Shown here in pieces: positions 52,577 through 63,259 of a stretch of 64,000 nt of DNA. Under the pieces are notes generated by a model. It was not told the origin of the DNA. It worked only from the letters and a program-made list of their open reading frames with translations, and searched no databases. The stretch is from Peronospora farinosa (lineage: Eukaryota > Oomycota > Peronosporomycetes > Peronosporales > Peronosporaceae): NCBI GenBank assembly GCA_947646735.1, contig CANTFK010000785.1, positions 1 to 64,000 of the forward strand, written 5' to 3'. Position numbers and translations under genes: made by a program. Every line of letters begins with the position of its first letter. Position 1 is the stretch's first letter.

Positions 52577-55480
52577 CTAGCGACTCAGAGCAGCCCGAGG
52601 ATCGTAGTCGGGACGTCGTGACAAGGCGTCAGCGAGAATATTGGTCTTGCCTGGCTTGTAATGCACGACGAAGTTGTACTCAGAGAAGAATGAGAGCCAT
52701 CGTGCCATCCGTTGGGACAGGTGTGGGCTCTTCATCGCTGTGCGCAGCGATGCATGATCGGTGTACAAAGCAAACGTACTTTCACCAAGGAGATGCACGC
52801 GAAACTTGATGAGTGCATAGCGCATCGCTAATAACTCCTTGTCGTGAACCGGATAGTTCTTCTCAGCTGGCTTCATCTGTCGCGACTGATAACTCACGAC
52901 TCGTTCACGGCCCTCATCATCAAATTGCATGAGGGCACAACCGATTGCAAAATCACTGGCGTCGCAAACCACGTGGAACGGCTTGGAATCGTCTGGTAGG
53001 ACCAGGACTGGCGCTGACGCTAGGCTCTTCTTTACTGCTTCGAAGGCTGCTTGGTGCTCGGGACGCCACAACCACGTGGCGTCTTTCTTCAAGAGTGACG
53101 ACAAAGGCTGGATAGAACCAGCATAATCCTTCGTATACTTGTGCAAATAATTAGCCAAGCCGAGCCACTGGCGCAACTCCGTAGGGTTCTTGGGCGTGGG
53201 CCAAGAACAGATGGACGACACCTTCTCTGGATCAGCTCGAACTCCTGATTTACTCACATAGCAACCTAACACCGGAATCTCCGGTGCACAAAAGACACAC
53301 TTCTTGAGATTCGCGTACAACTTGTTGTCCCGCATAACTTGAAACACTTGCTTCAGGTGTTGAAGGTGAACTTGGACATCGTTGAGGTTGCCCTCGGCGC
53401 GACTATGGACGAAGATATCGTCAAAATAACTTGGGGCAAAGTTCCGAAGAGGTCTCAACACTTGAGACACCATGCGATTGAAAGTGGCCGGAGCGTTCTT
53501 CAACCCTTGTGGCATTACCAGCCACTCCCATAACATGCCACTCGGGGTGCTCACCGCGGTGAGTGGGATATCGCTCGGGCGCATCAAAATCTGGTAAAAG
53601 CCATCGGTCAAGTCGATGGCACTGAAGATGACACTTCCTGACATGGAATTCAGCACCATGTCCTTCCTGGGAATTGGCGTTTGCGCAGGAATAGTGGCAT
53701 CATTCAACTTATTGAACGCATGCACTATCCGCCAGCCTCCCGTAGCCTTCTTCACGCAGAAGGTTGGACTCGAATGTGGTGAGATACTCTCCCGCACATG
53801 ACCCGCTTTGCGGCGGCCTTCAAAGAATGCGTCAATAGCTTCGACTTGATCTCGAGGCAACGGCCACTGCCGTGTCACACAATACTTCGACCCTGGCACG
53901 AGATCAATCTCGTGCCGAACACCACGGTCCGCAGGAAGTTCAGCCGGGATCTTGTCCGGGAACACGTCTGCATACTCACGAGCAATGTCGTAGACGGGGT
54001 TACCAGACTCTCGCAGGGCCTCCCATGACTGTGATGCAAACCTTTCTTCACGCGCAGACTTCGGCTCAGCGCTTCGAGGACGCGCCATATGCTCCTCGTT
54101 TGCCACGGTAACCACCTCGTTGGTGATTAGACACACTTGTTCCACAGTGCCTCCCTTAAGGTCACGTAGGAAATGCTTCCAGGAAAGCCCTGGAAGGCTT
54201 GTAATGGAAGACGCATGACGAGGAGGACTCTCGACCTCGATATATTGGCGCCTTTGTGGACTCCCTTCCACGTACACGATAGCGTGGACACATTCCAACG
54301 CTAAATTCTCGGTGCTGTTGTCCCCATCGTGCTTCGAGTCACTACTCGAAGCTGGCGAACCGCAGTCAGGTGATAAACCATCACCCCCCTCTAGGCACTG
54401 GATGTCGTCATCCAAGATGCCGGAAACACTGGACGGGAGTACCCCAAACTCGACCGTCGACACTTGATGCGGGAGCTCCTGCTCGGCCGCCGTAAACCCG
54501 TGTGGGAGCCCCTGCTCAACCACAGTATGCCCATGTGGGAACCTCGGTTCGACCACAGTGGGTGATGATGGGAACCCCGGTTCGACCATCATGCTCTCGC
54601 GTGGGGACTCCTGTCCGTCCACGTCACACTCGCTGGCGAGCTCTTGCTCGTCGTCACAATGCCCTTGTGGGAGCCCCTGCTCGACCACAATAGGTGCAGA
54701 TGGGAACCCCGGTTCAACCACTGCATTCACGTGCGGGAACCCCTGTTCAACCGCATTAATGACGCGCGGGAACCCCTGTTCGACCGCGTCGTCCTCGTCG
54801 TCCTCTTCGCTCTGTAGCGAGGAGTCACTGTCACTTGTGTCTCGAAGAACAGCACAAGCAGTGCAGAGAGGGCCATCGCTCGCTCTGTGCACCGCCAACG
54901 TCGTGGAATCACGATCCACGACTGTGACGTTCGGCCAGTCACTTGGAGATACCAAGAGATGGGTAAACACTTCACTGACATCGAACTTGCGTCGACGTCT
55001 CACTGATCTGGCTAACCAGTCGATCTGGGGCTTATAACGTGCCAACCATGGCATGCCCAGTATGCAATCGAATGCATAATTCATTGCGATCACCAAGAAA
55101 TCATCATTACTGCGAAAGCCATCAAACGTATACGGCAACGACACTTCGCGCCGCGATACGCGGTGTGGTTTCCCGTCAGCCAACTTGACGACGACTTGGC
55201 CAGGTCCCTCACGGACCTGAATGCTGGGAGGCAGCATCGACAAACAAGATTCACGAAAGAAATTGTTTGTTGCTCCTGAGTCCAGGAGTGCTCGCAGAGG
55301 TCGCCGGACGCCGGCGACATGTAAACTGACAATAATCAGACGTGAATCACCACTCGTAGTGGTGGCATTTAACCGTGCGCGTAGCGCAGGAGGACTGGAA
55401 GGTTGGGCTGCCACCGGGGGACCCGGACCTCCGTTCCAACCAGTAGGGCGCCCTGCACCTACTGGTCCCGACCGTTTTTT
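52577..55480 (-). CDS. Family B protease, reverse transcriptase and RNase H
   Basis: Pol in the -1 frame relative to gag, entered at the slip site 55474-55480. The protease has [14 protein letters not shown] and [16 protein letters not shown] linker of about 200 residues carries degenerate repeats ([18 protein letters not shown]). RT has [38 protein letters not shown] and [10 protein letters not shown]. RNase H has [37 protein letters not shown] and [13 protein letters not shown]. The frame is open for 945 codons from the first GTG, ending in a TAG that separates it from integrase. It is the best-preserved pol in the window. Confidence 0.95.
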   Translation of the reverse strand, partial: KKRSGPVGAGRPTGWNGGPGPPVAAQPSSPPALRARLNATTTSGDSRLIIVSLHVAGVRRPLRALLDSGATNNFFRESCLSMLPPSIQVREGPGQVVVKLADGKPHRVSRREVSLPYTFDGFRSNDDFLVIAMNYAFDCILGMPWLARYKPQIDWLARSVRRRRKFDVSEVFTHLLVSPSDWPNVTVVDRDSTTLAVHRASDGPLCTACAVLRDTSDSDSSLQSEEDDEDDAVEQGFPRVINAVEQGFPHVNAVVEPGFPSAPIVVEQGLPQGHCDDEQELASECDVDGQESPRESMMVEPGFPSSPTVVEPRFPHGHTVVEQGLPHGFTAAEQELPHQVSTVEFGVLPSSVSGILDDDIQCLEGGDGLSPDCGSPASSSDSKHDGDNSTENLALECVHAIVYVEGSPQRRQYIEVESPPRHASSITSLPGLSWKHFLRDLKGGTVEQVCLITNEVVTVANEEHMARPRSAEPKSAREERFASQSWEALRESGNPVYDIAREYADVFPDKIPAELPADRGVRHEIDLVPGSKYCVTRQWPLPRDQVEAIDAFFEGRRKAGHVRESISPHSSPTFCVKKATGGWRIVHAFNKLNDATIPAQTPIPRKDMVLNSMSGSVIFSAIDLTDGFYQILMRPSDIPLTAVSTPSGMLWEWLVMPQGLKNAPATFNRMVSQVLRPLRNFAPSYFDDIFVHSRAEGNLNDVQVHLQHLKQVFQVMRDNKLYANLKKCVFCAPEIPVLGCYVSKSGVRADPEKVSSICSWPTPKNPTELRQWLGLANYLHKYTKDYAGSIQPLSSLLKKDATWLWRPEHQAAFEAVKKSLASAPVLVLPDDSKPFHVVCDASDFAIGCALMQFDDEGRERVVSYQSRQMKPAEKNYPVHDKELLAMRYALIKFRVHLLGESTFALYTDHASLRTAMKSPHLSQRMARWLSFFSEYNFVVHYKPGKTNILADALSRRPDYDPRAALSR
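55439..55480 (-). promoter_or_regulatory. -1 ribosomal frameshift cassette of family B
   Basis: Minus strand: zero-frame codons CCA AAA AAC GGT, with the canonical heptamer A AAA AAC (55480-55474). A 7-base spacer follows, then a perfect 9-bp stem (55466-55458 with 55447-55439; ACCAGTAGG and CCTACTGGT) and a 10-base loop. The gag stop TAG (55461-55459) lies inside the stem. Slipping back one base enters the pol frame, which is open from there. Confidence 0.85.
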
Positions 55481-56508
55481 GGACGTGCGGCCGGTACAGC
55501 ACCCTCATGATGGGCGTCCACTACTTGCACCGATATTGGGGCTGGCGCACGGCACTCTGCCGCGCGATGTCCTGGCTTGCGACAACGAAAGCAAACCATT
55601 TGACGCCCGGTGCGAGCGTCACCTTTATGATGAAAGACACGTCGCCGGTCACCCGACGACTCAATCACGTCGATCTCCATAGGTTCTGGACCAGAAGGCC
55701 GGGGAACGCTGACGACCGAGGGTTTGGCATATGCCTTTGTGACCCTAAAGTCTTCACGGAGTGCGATGGCAAATGCCTCCTCCAATGTGGCAGGCTCGGC
55801 GCGCTCCAGCGATAAGCGGGTCTGCCCCTCACGCATACCATCCACAAAGACATTCACCTGCGTGTACATGTCCATGGGGTGCGTGATAATACACGACGCC
55901 AGATGCCTAGCCATCTGTACGTAGTCGCGCATCGCCATTTTACCCTGTCGCATCGACAGGAATCTTGATCGCACCAGTTTCTCCTCTTGTGGTGGCTCGA
56001 AGGCAAGACGGAGATCGTCCTGGATGGTATCCAAGGTGGGGAATGCGTGCTCGTCCACAACGAGCTTACCAAGGGCCCACTCCTTGGCCTTCCCGGTGAG
56101 GCGGGAAAGAAGAAAGTTGACCTTCGCCTGGGGAGCCTCAAGAAGTCTCGAGGCGATGGCGATATCAACTTCTCGGAACCACCGATTCAGCGATAACCGG
56201 TCCTTACCTTCTCCAGAGTAGGAGGAGGTTTCCATCTTCACGGCCTCATTACGTGAAGGGCGCGAGGGAGTTAAGCCTCGCCGGTTGGATTCGGCGAGCT
56301 CGCGTGCCATAAACTCATGTATGGCGAGACGTTGCGCGTCAGGGGTCGCTGATCTCATCAACGACGCGACGAATGCCTCTCCCGATATCGCCGCGAGGCG
56401 ATTAAGGGCATCCCACTCAACACCAGTAAGATGGGGGAAGGTCGCGTGCTCCAGAAATAAATCTGGAGCGTCAAAGTACGACGATTCGCTCATCCCAAAC
56501 TCGGGCAT
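55459..56508 (-). CDS. Family B gag
   Basis: 349 residues, intact. The capsid part has [34 protein letters not shown] and [25 protein letters not shown] knuckle, [14 protein letters not shown], lies about 40 residues from the end. The C-terminus runs into the slip site (PKNGRDQ then stop). It packages the element RNA. The start is the first Met, 27 bases inside the LTR-proximal leader, just past the primer binding site. Confidence 0.95.
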   Translation of the reverse strand: MPEFGMSESSYFDAPDLFLEHATFPHLTGVEWDALNRLAAISGEAFVASLMRSATPDAQRLAIHEFMARELAESNRRGLTPSRPSRNEAVKMETSSYSGEGKDRLSLNRWFREVDIAIASRLLEAPQAKVNFLLSRLTGKAKEWALGKLVVDEHAFPTLDTIQDDLRLAFEPPQEEKLVRSRFLSMRQGKMAMRDYVQMARHLASCIITHPMDMYTQVNVFVDGMREGQTRLSLERAEPATLEEAFAIALREDFRVTKAYAKPSVVSVPRPSGPEPMEIDVIESSGDRRRVFHHKGDARTGRQMVCFRCRKPGHRAAECRAPAPISVQVVDAHHEGAVPAARPKNGRDQ

Positions 56509-56519
56509 AGGAAGGACTA

Positions 56520-56532
56520 CAAAGTGCTACCA
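56520..56532 (-). other. Primer binding site of family B
   Basis: TGGTAGCACTTTG on the minus strand, two bases inside the 5' LTR. It shares its first 11 bases with families A and C. Confidence 0.6.
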
Positions 56533-56534
56533 GG

Positions 56535-56876
56535 TGTAACGGGGCTAGAACGTACCGTCACTAGCTTACACGTGCGCTTGAGGAAGACTCAAGCCCAAGT
56601 ATTAGGTATTAAGTAAATTTAACTCTGATTTTATTTTTGGTTTTAATTCGTACTAATTACGAAGATTTTAGTCGTAATAAATACGACAGTGTTCCCGCCT
56701 TTCGGGAACCACACAATTTCAGGTTGATTTATCATTGGTCCATATTGGGGACTTTAGGCCCAATAATAAACCAATAATAAATTACCACGCTGTGCCCGCT
56801 ATTCGGGCCCAGCACCTGCCTACATATGTAATTGTTTATTTGTGTTAATACTATGTGTGTAATGTAGCCCATTACA
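56535..56876 (-). repeat. Family B 5' LTR
   Basis: 342 bp, partner of 49130-49471, followed by the target duplication CCATC (56877-56881). Confidence 0.95.
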
Positions 56877-56881
56877 CCATC

Positions 56882-57357
56882 GCGATAATTTGGAAGGGGT
56901 ACGTCGCTTCAACATTCCCCGGAGACTTTCCCTTTTAAAGTGGGCCTTCCTTTTCCCGTCTCCCAATCCATGCACTGACCCACATATTTCTGAACACTTC
57001 GGAACAGACCCCTCCAATGACAATATGTCGGATCCGATGAAAAGTACGCCCGATCCCCTGATGTCCGCCTTCCAAACTTGTATGATAGTGATGGAGGACG
57101 TCGGCTTGAGACTCTCAGGTATCACCAATCTGGCAGTTATGTCTCGGTCGTCTCCCTTAATTCTCTGGCCGGGGCAGTACACCTTCTTATCTCGTAATCT
57201 TCCGACATTTTGCTGCAGTTTCTGGCCGCCTCCACTGACAAGTATTTCTAGTCTCCCTTCAAATATGCCTTCAACTCGCGTACCCAGCTCTCCTCTTCTT
57301 GCGCATCTCGGATCCTATCCATCCGGAGTTGTTTTACCACATCTTCTTGCATGACCT
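56882..57357 (-). pseudogene. Family D integrase N-terminal region
   Basis: Short broken frames (for example YCPGQRIKGDDRDITARL at 57175) lie between the second RNase H and the site of element B insertion. Their position fits the zinc-binding and linker part of integrase. I cannot see an intact His-Cys finger. Confidence 0.5.
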
Positions 57358-58056
57358 CTACCGATATTTTGACGGGTAACCGTGATCTTTCGTCACCGCA
57401 AATACCTTGACCGACTGACCCCGGTCTCTAGGGACCAACACCTCTGGCAGCCGATTGATTGTTTCTAGACCTGACCACTCTCCTCTTGGTATCGACTCGA
57501 CCCCTTGTTGCTGATGTAAAGCCGCACTGACCAACTGGTCTGCGCTCTGATTCCAGTCTCGTTTCACATGTAGGACTGCATGGGTGGGCCACGACAGGAG
57601 CTTACTCAACGCCTTGGCCCGCAACGGGGATAAACCTGAAGCTTTGCATTCAATCTCTCCACGCATCTGTCTTATAACCAGATTGGAGTCTCCACAAATA
57701 ATTAAACGCCGTCGCTCCATTGGCTCCAACAGGTTAAAGCCCAGTAACATGCCCTCATATTCAGCTTCATTCACCGTAGACTTGTCGAGATATTTCGATG
57801 CAGCTGCAACTATAGTCCATGCAGGGAGTCTCCACACAATAGCGCTGCAAGCACCTCCCCCTTGCTTCACCAGGGACGACCCATCGAAACTCATCACATA
57901 CAGTTCTTTATTAGTTCCACTGTGGGCGTCGGTAGGTCGACCACTTGCCTGGATTGCTTCTTGGGAGCAACTGACGCCAGAATTGAGTCCACATTCTCTC
58001 GAGGCGTGATGCTGGCTGCTAACGCCCCCAGTACCTGGTCTTCGCCTTTCTTGCAT
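57358..58056 (-). pseudogene. Family D second RNase H domain (archaeal/cellular type)
   Basis: About 230 codons open. The domain has the Asp motif YVMSFDGSSLVKQGGGACSA, Glu in VNEAEYEGMLLGFNLL, Asp in LIICGDSNLVIRQMRGE, and a final Asp in VKRDWNQSADQLVSAAL. This is the order of catalytic residues in cellular and archaeal-type RNase H1, distinct from the retroviral-type RNase H just upstream. Such an extra domain is known in plant Tat-type and some oomycete Ty3/gypsy elements. Its pairing with a C-terminal chromodomain is notable. Confidence 0.8.
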
Positions 58057-58136
58057 TTCACAATCTTAAAAGTCTACTGGGACAAAAGAGCGGCCCAATT
58101 TCCTAAGCGAACTTGCAACCCCGAAGACTTCACTAG

Positions 58137-59523
58137 TCAGGCTAGTGTAGAATGCCTCGTTAGAATCTTGAGAGGTCGGGTGACCAACATCGTGAAGCAA
58201 GTTTCCAATATTCGTAACAACGCCAGCACTTCCTTTTCCACGGTGCTATAGTTCACCTCGTTTGACTTGAGGGTTCGGCTAGTAAACATTACCAGCATAT
58301 ACAGGCCGTCGTAATTCTGCACCAACGACGCCGAGATGGCCCATACACTTGCGTAGACAATAATAACTGCCTCTCTAGCCGGGTCGAAATGTCGTAGGAT
58401 GGGCGCCGTAGCAATCTTGTTCTTGAGCATGGCAAACGCTCGACCATTTTCCTTCGTCGTCTTCCTGGGCCGCCACTTCCTCGTTAGCCTTCAATTTACA
58501 CCTCCAAGCGTGGAAATCCACCTCTCTCAGTTCGTAAAGGATCGACGCGTATATGGCATAATCTTCGATGTACCTGCTGTAGTAATTTAGGCTTCCTAGA
58601 AAGGATTGCATAGCCTTTAGCGTTGTCGGTAGAGGTAAGTAGACCAAAGACTGGACATTTATTGGGTGGGCCTCTAGTCCCCCTTTGGAAACTCGATCTC
58701 CAAGATACTCGACCTTCCGACATCCTTACGTACTCTTGACGGCACTGACCGACAAATTCCAATAGTCACACACGTCTAGCAGCCGCTCCACTTTCTGGCA
58801 TAACACGTCCCACGATCGGCAGGAACAAGTATATCGTCAATGTATGATCTTCGACCCAATATCGAGGGACCTGATTTTGCATCTGGTTCCCCTGTTGCAA
58901 ACAAATCCTCTGTTTCCTCTGCGGCAGCCCCTGGCTAAATCCGTAAATATCCATATAACGCATTATCCAATAACCTTTGGTATATCTGAGGCGCATTTTT
59001 AAGCCCAAAAACCACTCGCCATATCAAGAGAACAGTACCACAAAGCTCCGTCCAAGTCCTCCAATAGTTCGTTAATCAACGGCATCGGGTATACCATAAG
59101 CTGGATGAGATCATTCATCAAACGATAGTCGATACACAATCGAATATCGACCCCATTCTTCTTCACGATAATTACAATTGGGCTGGCCCATGGCGAGGTG
59201 GAAGGCTGTATGATCTTTGCCGATAACAGTCCCTTGATCAGGTCGGTTAGCTTCTCTCTGAATTGAGGGTTCACCTTCCGTACGCGTTGCGCGATCGGTC
59301 TTGCGTTTCCCACATCGATATCGCATATGGCTCCTCGGGCGGCCGAGGTTAAGGCGTTACCTTTGCCCATCAGCAGATGTCGTTTCTTCCATATTATTTG
59401 TCGTAACCGGTCCGCCCCTTCAGGAGTGTTCTCATCTGGATTAGGAATCTGTATATCTTCTAACGCAATGAGGGGTCCACTTCCGGTATTACCGCCCATC
59501 CTTGTCTTATGTCCTCGGCCCAA
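58137..59523 (-). pseudogene. Family D reverse transcriptase and first RNase H
   Basis: Broken over at least four frames. RT fingers and palm: SAKIIQPSTSPWASPIVIIV, DIRLCIDYRLMNDLI, LDGALWYCSLDMASGFW. A YIDDIL active site near 58830-58850 is in another frame. Thumb: AMQSFLGSLNYYSRYIEDYA. The retroviral-type RNase H follows (VIIVYASVWAISASLVQ, FTSRTLKSNEVNYSTVEKEV), where the first catalytic Asp appears to be Tyr-Ala. Inactive. Confidence 0.8.
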
Positions 59524-59725
59524 AGTTCCCCATTCTCGAAAGAAAGCACCTGGTCATCTGCCTGTAACAAGTCTACCAATTTGGCTTCCTTCTCATTGGT
59601 GGTGGTCACTGCATGTAGGTCTTCTTTATCTACACTCCGCTTTTGGGCAGTCCCCTCCTGCCAATTCACCCTCTCTTCGCACGGTTGTTCTTCACTGTCG
59701 GGTACCGGTTGGTGCGTTATATTCA

Positions 59726-60874
59726 TCATGGGGTTGGGGCCTGCGGTCTCTGTAAGATGTGTGACGGAGTCTTATACTCTGGTATATCCACTAGTGGCCC
59801 CTCTTCCTCTTCCGTTGGGTCGACCTGATGGTCGACTTGGTCAGTGGTAGATTCATAAGCCAGATTTAGCCATTCCGCATATCTTCGAGAGCCTACCGAG
59901 AAAAACGCTGGCGTTCTCGGAACTTGCTCCCTAGTCAACCACATACCTACCTTGGTATTTTCATGCAATATTAAGGGGCGAGGGCTGACATTGGTTATCT
60001 TCAAAATCGGTCGACGTCGTATCCCTTGTATCATGGTGGTCACCCATCGTTCGCCTCTCGTGACCCACAATTTCCACTGTTCTGAGGTCGACCTTTTGAG
60101 AGGCACTTCCGTACATCCTCCAACGGATATCTGTACATACCGACCCAATTTCACATCCGATACTCGAGTATTGTAAAGCGTCCTTCGCCCGGTCATTTGT
60201 AATCGCGCTTCATCGGGGAGACAGAGAGTTCCGTCGGCCAATTCTAACCGGATACCGGCTGGGACCATGAAGTCCATCCCCAAAATTGCATCTTGGCCTA
60301 CCATAGGGCCTACCCACACCTTAAAGATGTACACCAAGTTCCCATTCAGAGTGACCTTGATGCGAGTGCGTCCCTCCGTAGTATATACGGATTTCCAAAT
60401 ACCAATACATTCTTGTCGTTCACTTTCATCGATTTGGCAGCCTACCTTACGAGCAAAGGCAATATCCAGGATGGATATCTTGGCACCAGTATTAAACAAC
60501 AAATTTGCATGGTCGTTGTTGACCTTTCCAGAGGCTTTCGCTTGCCTGAACCATTTAGTAGGGGCGTGGTATTTCCAGTACCCCCTAGACTCGCCTGGCA
60601 ATAAGTCCAACTCCATTACTGAACTTTCTCGAACAAAACTATTAGGTTCATTCAAAGAAGCAACATGGACCACAGGGTAATTTCCAATCTTCGATATATT
60701 TCCAATCTTTACTGGAATACCCGTCTCCTCCTTGGGCTGTTTCTCCACATAAGCAAAGATGCAACAATTAGAACGCTCGGCTCGTACCAGATTCAAACCT
60801 GGCGAGCGTCCTAATTTGCCATCTTCTCGAGTTTCTCTGGGAACATCCCTGCGTGCTTGGCTGGGTTGTACCAT
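59726..60874 (-). pseudogene. Family D protease with mutated active site
   Basis: 382 codons open. The retropepsin fold is visible: ANLLFNTGAKISILDIAFAR, LNGNLVYIFKVWVG, and the second-strand DAILGMDFMVPAGIRLELAD. The active site reads Asn-Thr-Gly where Asp-Thr-Gly is required, so it should be catalytically dead. The linker to RT follows in another frame (59729-59460). Confidence 0.8.
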
Positions 60875-60906
60875 TGACGGAACAAATTATAGAACTCCTC
60901 CATCTG

Positions 60907-62887
60907 TCACTTCCCAATCTCGTGAATCTCTCCACAACCCCGGCATACAAACAGGCAGCGATCTGATGGGTGACCCTTCCTTCCACAGCGGTCGCAGGTC
61001 AATCTTTTCCAGCAATTCAGATCTCCGTGTTTCTTGGACCCGCAATATGCGCATCTCGTGTTAGGGGTCGCTGATGATGGGCCGAGTCGCTGGTCTACTG
61101 CCTGGCGATGTTGGTCGGCCTCTCTAGTCTGTAGATTCTTTGAGAACCTCACACTTGGGTCCCTTCCTGCTTCCTTCTCCATAAGGTAGACTCGTCTTAA
61201 GATCTCCTTCATTCTCCGAAGAGTCTGGGCTGGAATCTCCAGAGCTCGAGTCTTCCAGGGGCGTCCGTACTGCATGTATGGAGCGGCGATTTAGATCTCT
61301 CGGCCTCTCGGGTAGTGCCGGTGCCTTCTAACGAAACTTGTTTGATCCAAACAGCATCTTGCCTCGTCTTGCCTTCGTCCGCTGACATGCTGTAAACACT
61401 TCCTCCAATTATCCACGTCCGCCAGACGCAGAATAGTCAACTTGTCTGCTAGCTCTGGGTCGTCCACCGTCAAAATGTAGTGATCGACATGATCCTTCTG
61501 AACCTTGGGCGACCCATCCTTAATCTTCATCTTCGCCCTGAGTCCAAGCACATTCAGACGGTACAGATAATCCAGCGGGGTCTCTTCCGACCTTTTCTTC
61601 GCATGGTAGTACTGGCGGGCGACCGGTACCCCCGTGCCACAGAACCGAATCATGAACTCTTGGATTAAGTACTTCCAGTTTCGTCGTACCGAGCGACCCA
61701 GTTGACGGTACCAATTCTGTGCCGGGCCAGTCAGCAATCCTCCAAAAACGAGACATCGTTCATCATCTGGTGCTTGGTCTCTTATAAATGCTGTCTTGAC
61801 CGTCGATACCCAGCTGCGCGCTCTGTCTTTGTCTGTCCCAGCGCTGCGTTCGCCATCATCGACCTAGGTACTCTCAGATCCATCTTGTCCGGGTCGAAAT
61901 CACAGGAACCGACGGATTCCATATCGACGTCGGTCATCGTGTGGCCTCTTGGCATTTGTATGCCTGTATGCTGGTCATGGTGAGCGGTCGTCCTTTGCGC
62001 CTCTGGTCTTCCTCCTGCTACACTCCCGTTAGGATGTGCCCGCGGTACTTGGCGTTCATTCAAAAATCTTGCCATCGCCGCGTCGAAGAGGGTCTGCAGA
62101 TCACCTACCGGGTAGGTAGGTCCTTCCCCCCAGCATCTTCGTCACGGGGCAGAGCAAATTCCAACTTTTTTCCTTGCTGATTTTCCATTGGTTGAAAATT
62201 GGAATGATTTTCATTTTTGCCACGCGTCGCCGTTTCGAGACCACGTGGTTCTTGCTCCGCGCTGCGCGCTCGGGCCTGGAGCAGCGCCGCTCCAGTAGGG
62301 CCTAGGGGCATCCTAGTGACCGACCCAGTCGAGGACGATCCTGGGGACCACGGAGCTGCTTCCCTCTTCCCGCTTGGCATTAGGTGTTGAGATGGGCCTT
62401 GATTCGCCCCTTGGCGACCGGCGGCTCCGTACATGTGGGGACCCACCGTGATGTATTGAAGCGTCATCTGGCTGTCCTTGGACCGTGTTTGTGTCGGTGT
62501 CATCAGAGGTGGGTGTTCCTTTGCTGACGTGGTACCCACCAGGATCGACAGACGCTTGTGCATATACTCTAACGTTGTTGTGATTCTGTCGAATCCCAGG
62601 GATAGCAGGTCGTCCGGGTCTAACCGCCCTGCGACCATGTTCGCTTCACGAAGAAGGGTGACCAGCGCAGTGATCGCGTCCATGACGGTTTGCAGCCGTG
62701 GTAGGGTCGACACCGGCCCAGTAAGTTGACCCATCTGCCGGATCTCCAGGTTCTTCGTAACGGGGTCGCTCTCCAAGAACGCGTTCAGCTTGCGTTGGTG
62801 GTAGGCCCTCGTGACATCAGCGTCTGTCCATGATGCCAGTCCTGACTTCTCGGGGCCTATCGACTTGGTGTTTCCGGGTGCCATCAT
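60907..62887 (-). pseudogene. Family D gag with two zinc knuckles
   Basis: Three broken frames. 62887-62105: N-terminal part (MDAITALVTLLREANMVAGR). 61737-61291: capsid-like part (MLTGPAQNWYRQLGRSVRRN, ETPLDYLYRLNVLGLRAK). 61275-60907: Arg-rich section and two adjacent knuckles, CAYCGSKKHGDLNC and CDRCGRKGHPSDRC, each C-x2-C-x4-H-x4-C. Families A and B have only one. Confidence 0.8.
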
Positions 62888-63259
62888 CCGGCACTTTGTC
62901 GGCTTGAATTGCGCGATCTTTGATTGTTTTTTTTTCGGAGACCTTAGCCTCTAGGTTTTTCACCGTCGGCTGATGGTACTCTGGATCATGATAGGCATCA
63001 TGACCTAAGGTGTCCTCAACAGGAAATAGAGAGGGTATTTAGGTTTTTCTTCAATACATTTAACCTCGACCATGTTGACCGGGCCCCTCCCAAGGCCCGG
63101 TCGGTCCTTCGATCCTTTGTTTAATTCTTCTCGAGTCACTAACGATCGGTCTTCCAGTGGCTCTTCGGTCTTGTGCTCCTTCTTGACATGAACATCTTTA
63201 TCGTCTTGGGACTCGCGGTGAAATCCCGCGTCTTCCGAAGATCCGGGCACGCGCACCAT
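62888..63259 (-). other. Family D leader and primer binding site
   Basis: Untranslated leader between the 5' LTR and gag. The primer binding site reads TGGTGCGCGTGCC (about 63246-63258), one base inside the LTR. It is unlike the TGGTAGCACTT of the other families, so D uses a different tRNA. A short ORF (63005-63301) here is not supported. Confidence 0.55.

Larger units (their letters stand above)
49130..56876 (-). mobile_element. Family B chromodomain Ty3/gypsy element, young and nearly intact
   Basis: 7747 bp, minus strand. Both LTRs are 342 bp and about 99 percent alike, and it has a 5-bp target duplication CCATC (49125-49129 and 56877-56881). Gag, pol, a chromodomain, a primer binding site, a polypurine tract and a -1 frameshift cassette are all present. 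Only one nonsense codon and one homopolymer frameshift interrupt pol. It sits inside the integrase gene of element D. Another copy lies at the left window edge (1-48). Confidence 0.95.

Noticed and set aside
52577..52579. Programmed stop-codon readthrough between RNase H and integrase of element B
   Set aside because: No family needs regulation at that point, no structured or CARYYA-like context follows, and a simple nonsense mutation is enough.
54502..55037. Plus-strand ORFs opposite the family B pol linker
   Set aside because: They mirror the VVEQGLPHG repeat on the other strand; pol on the minus strand is clearly the coding one.
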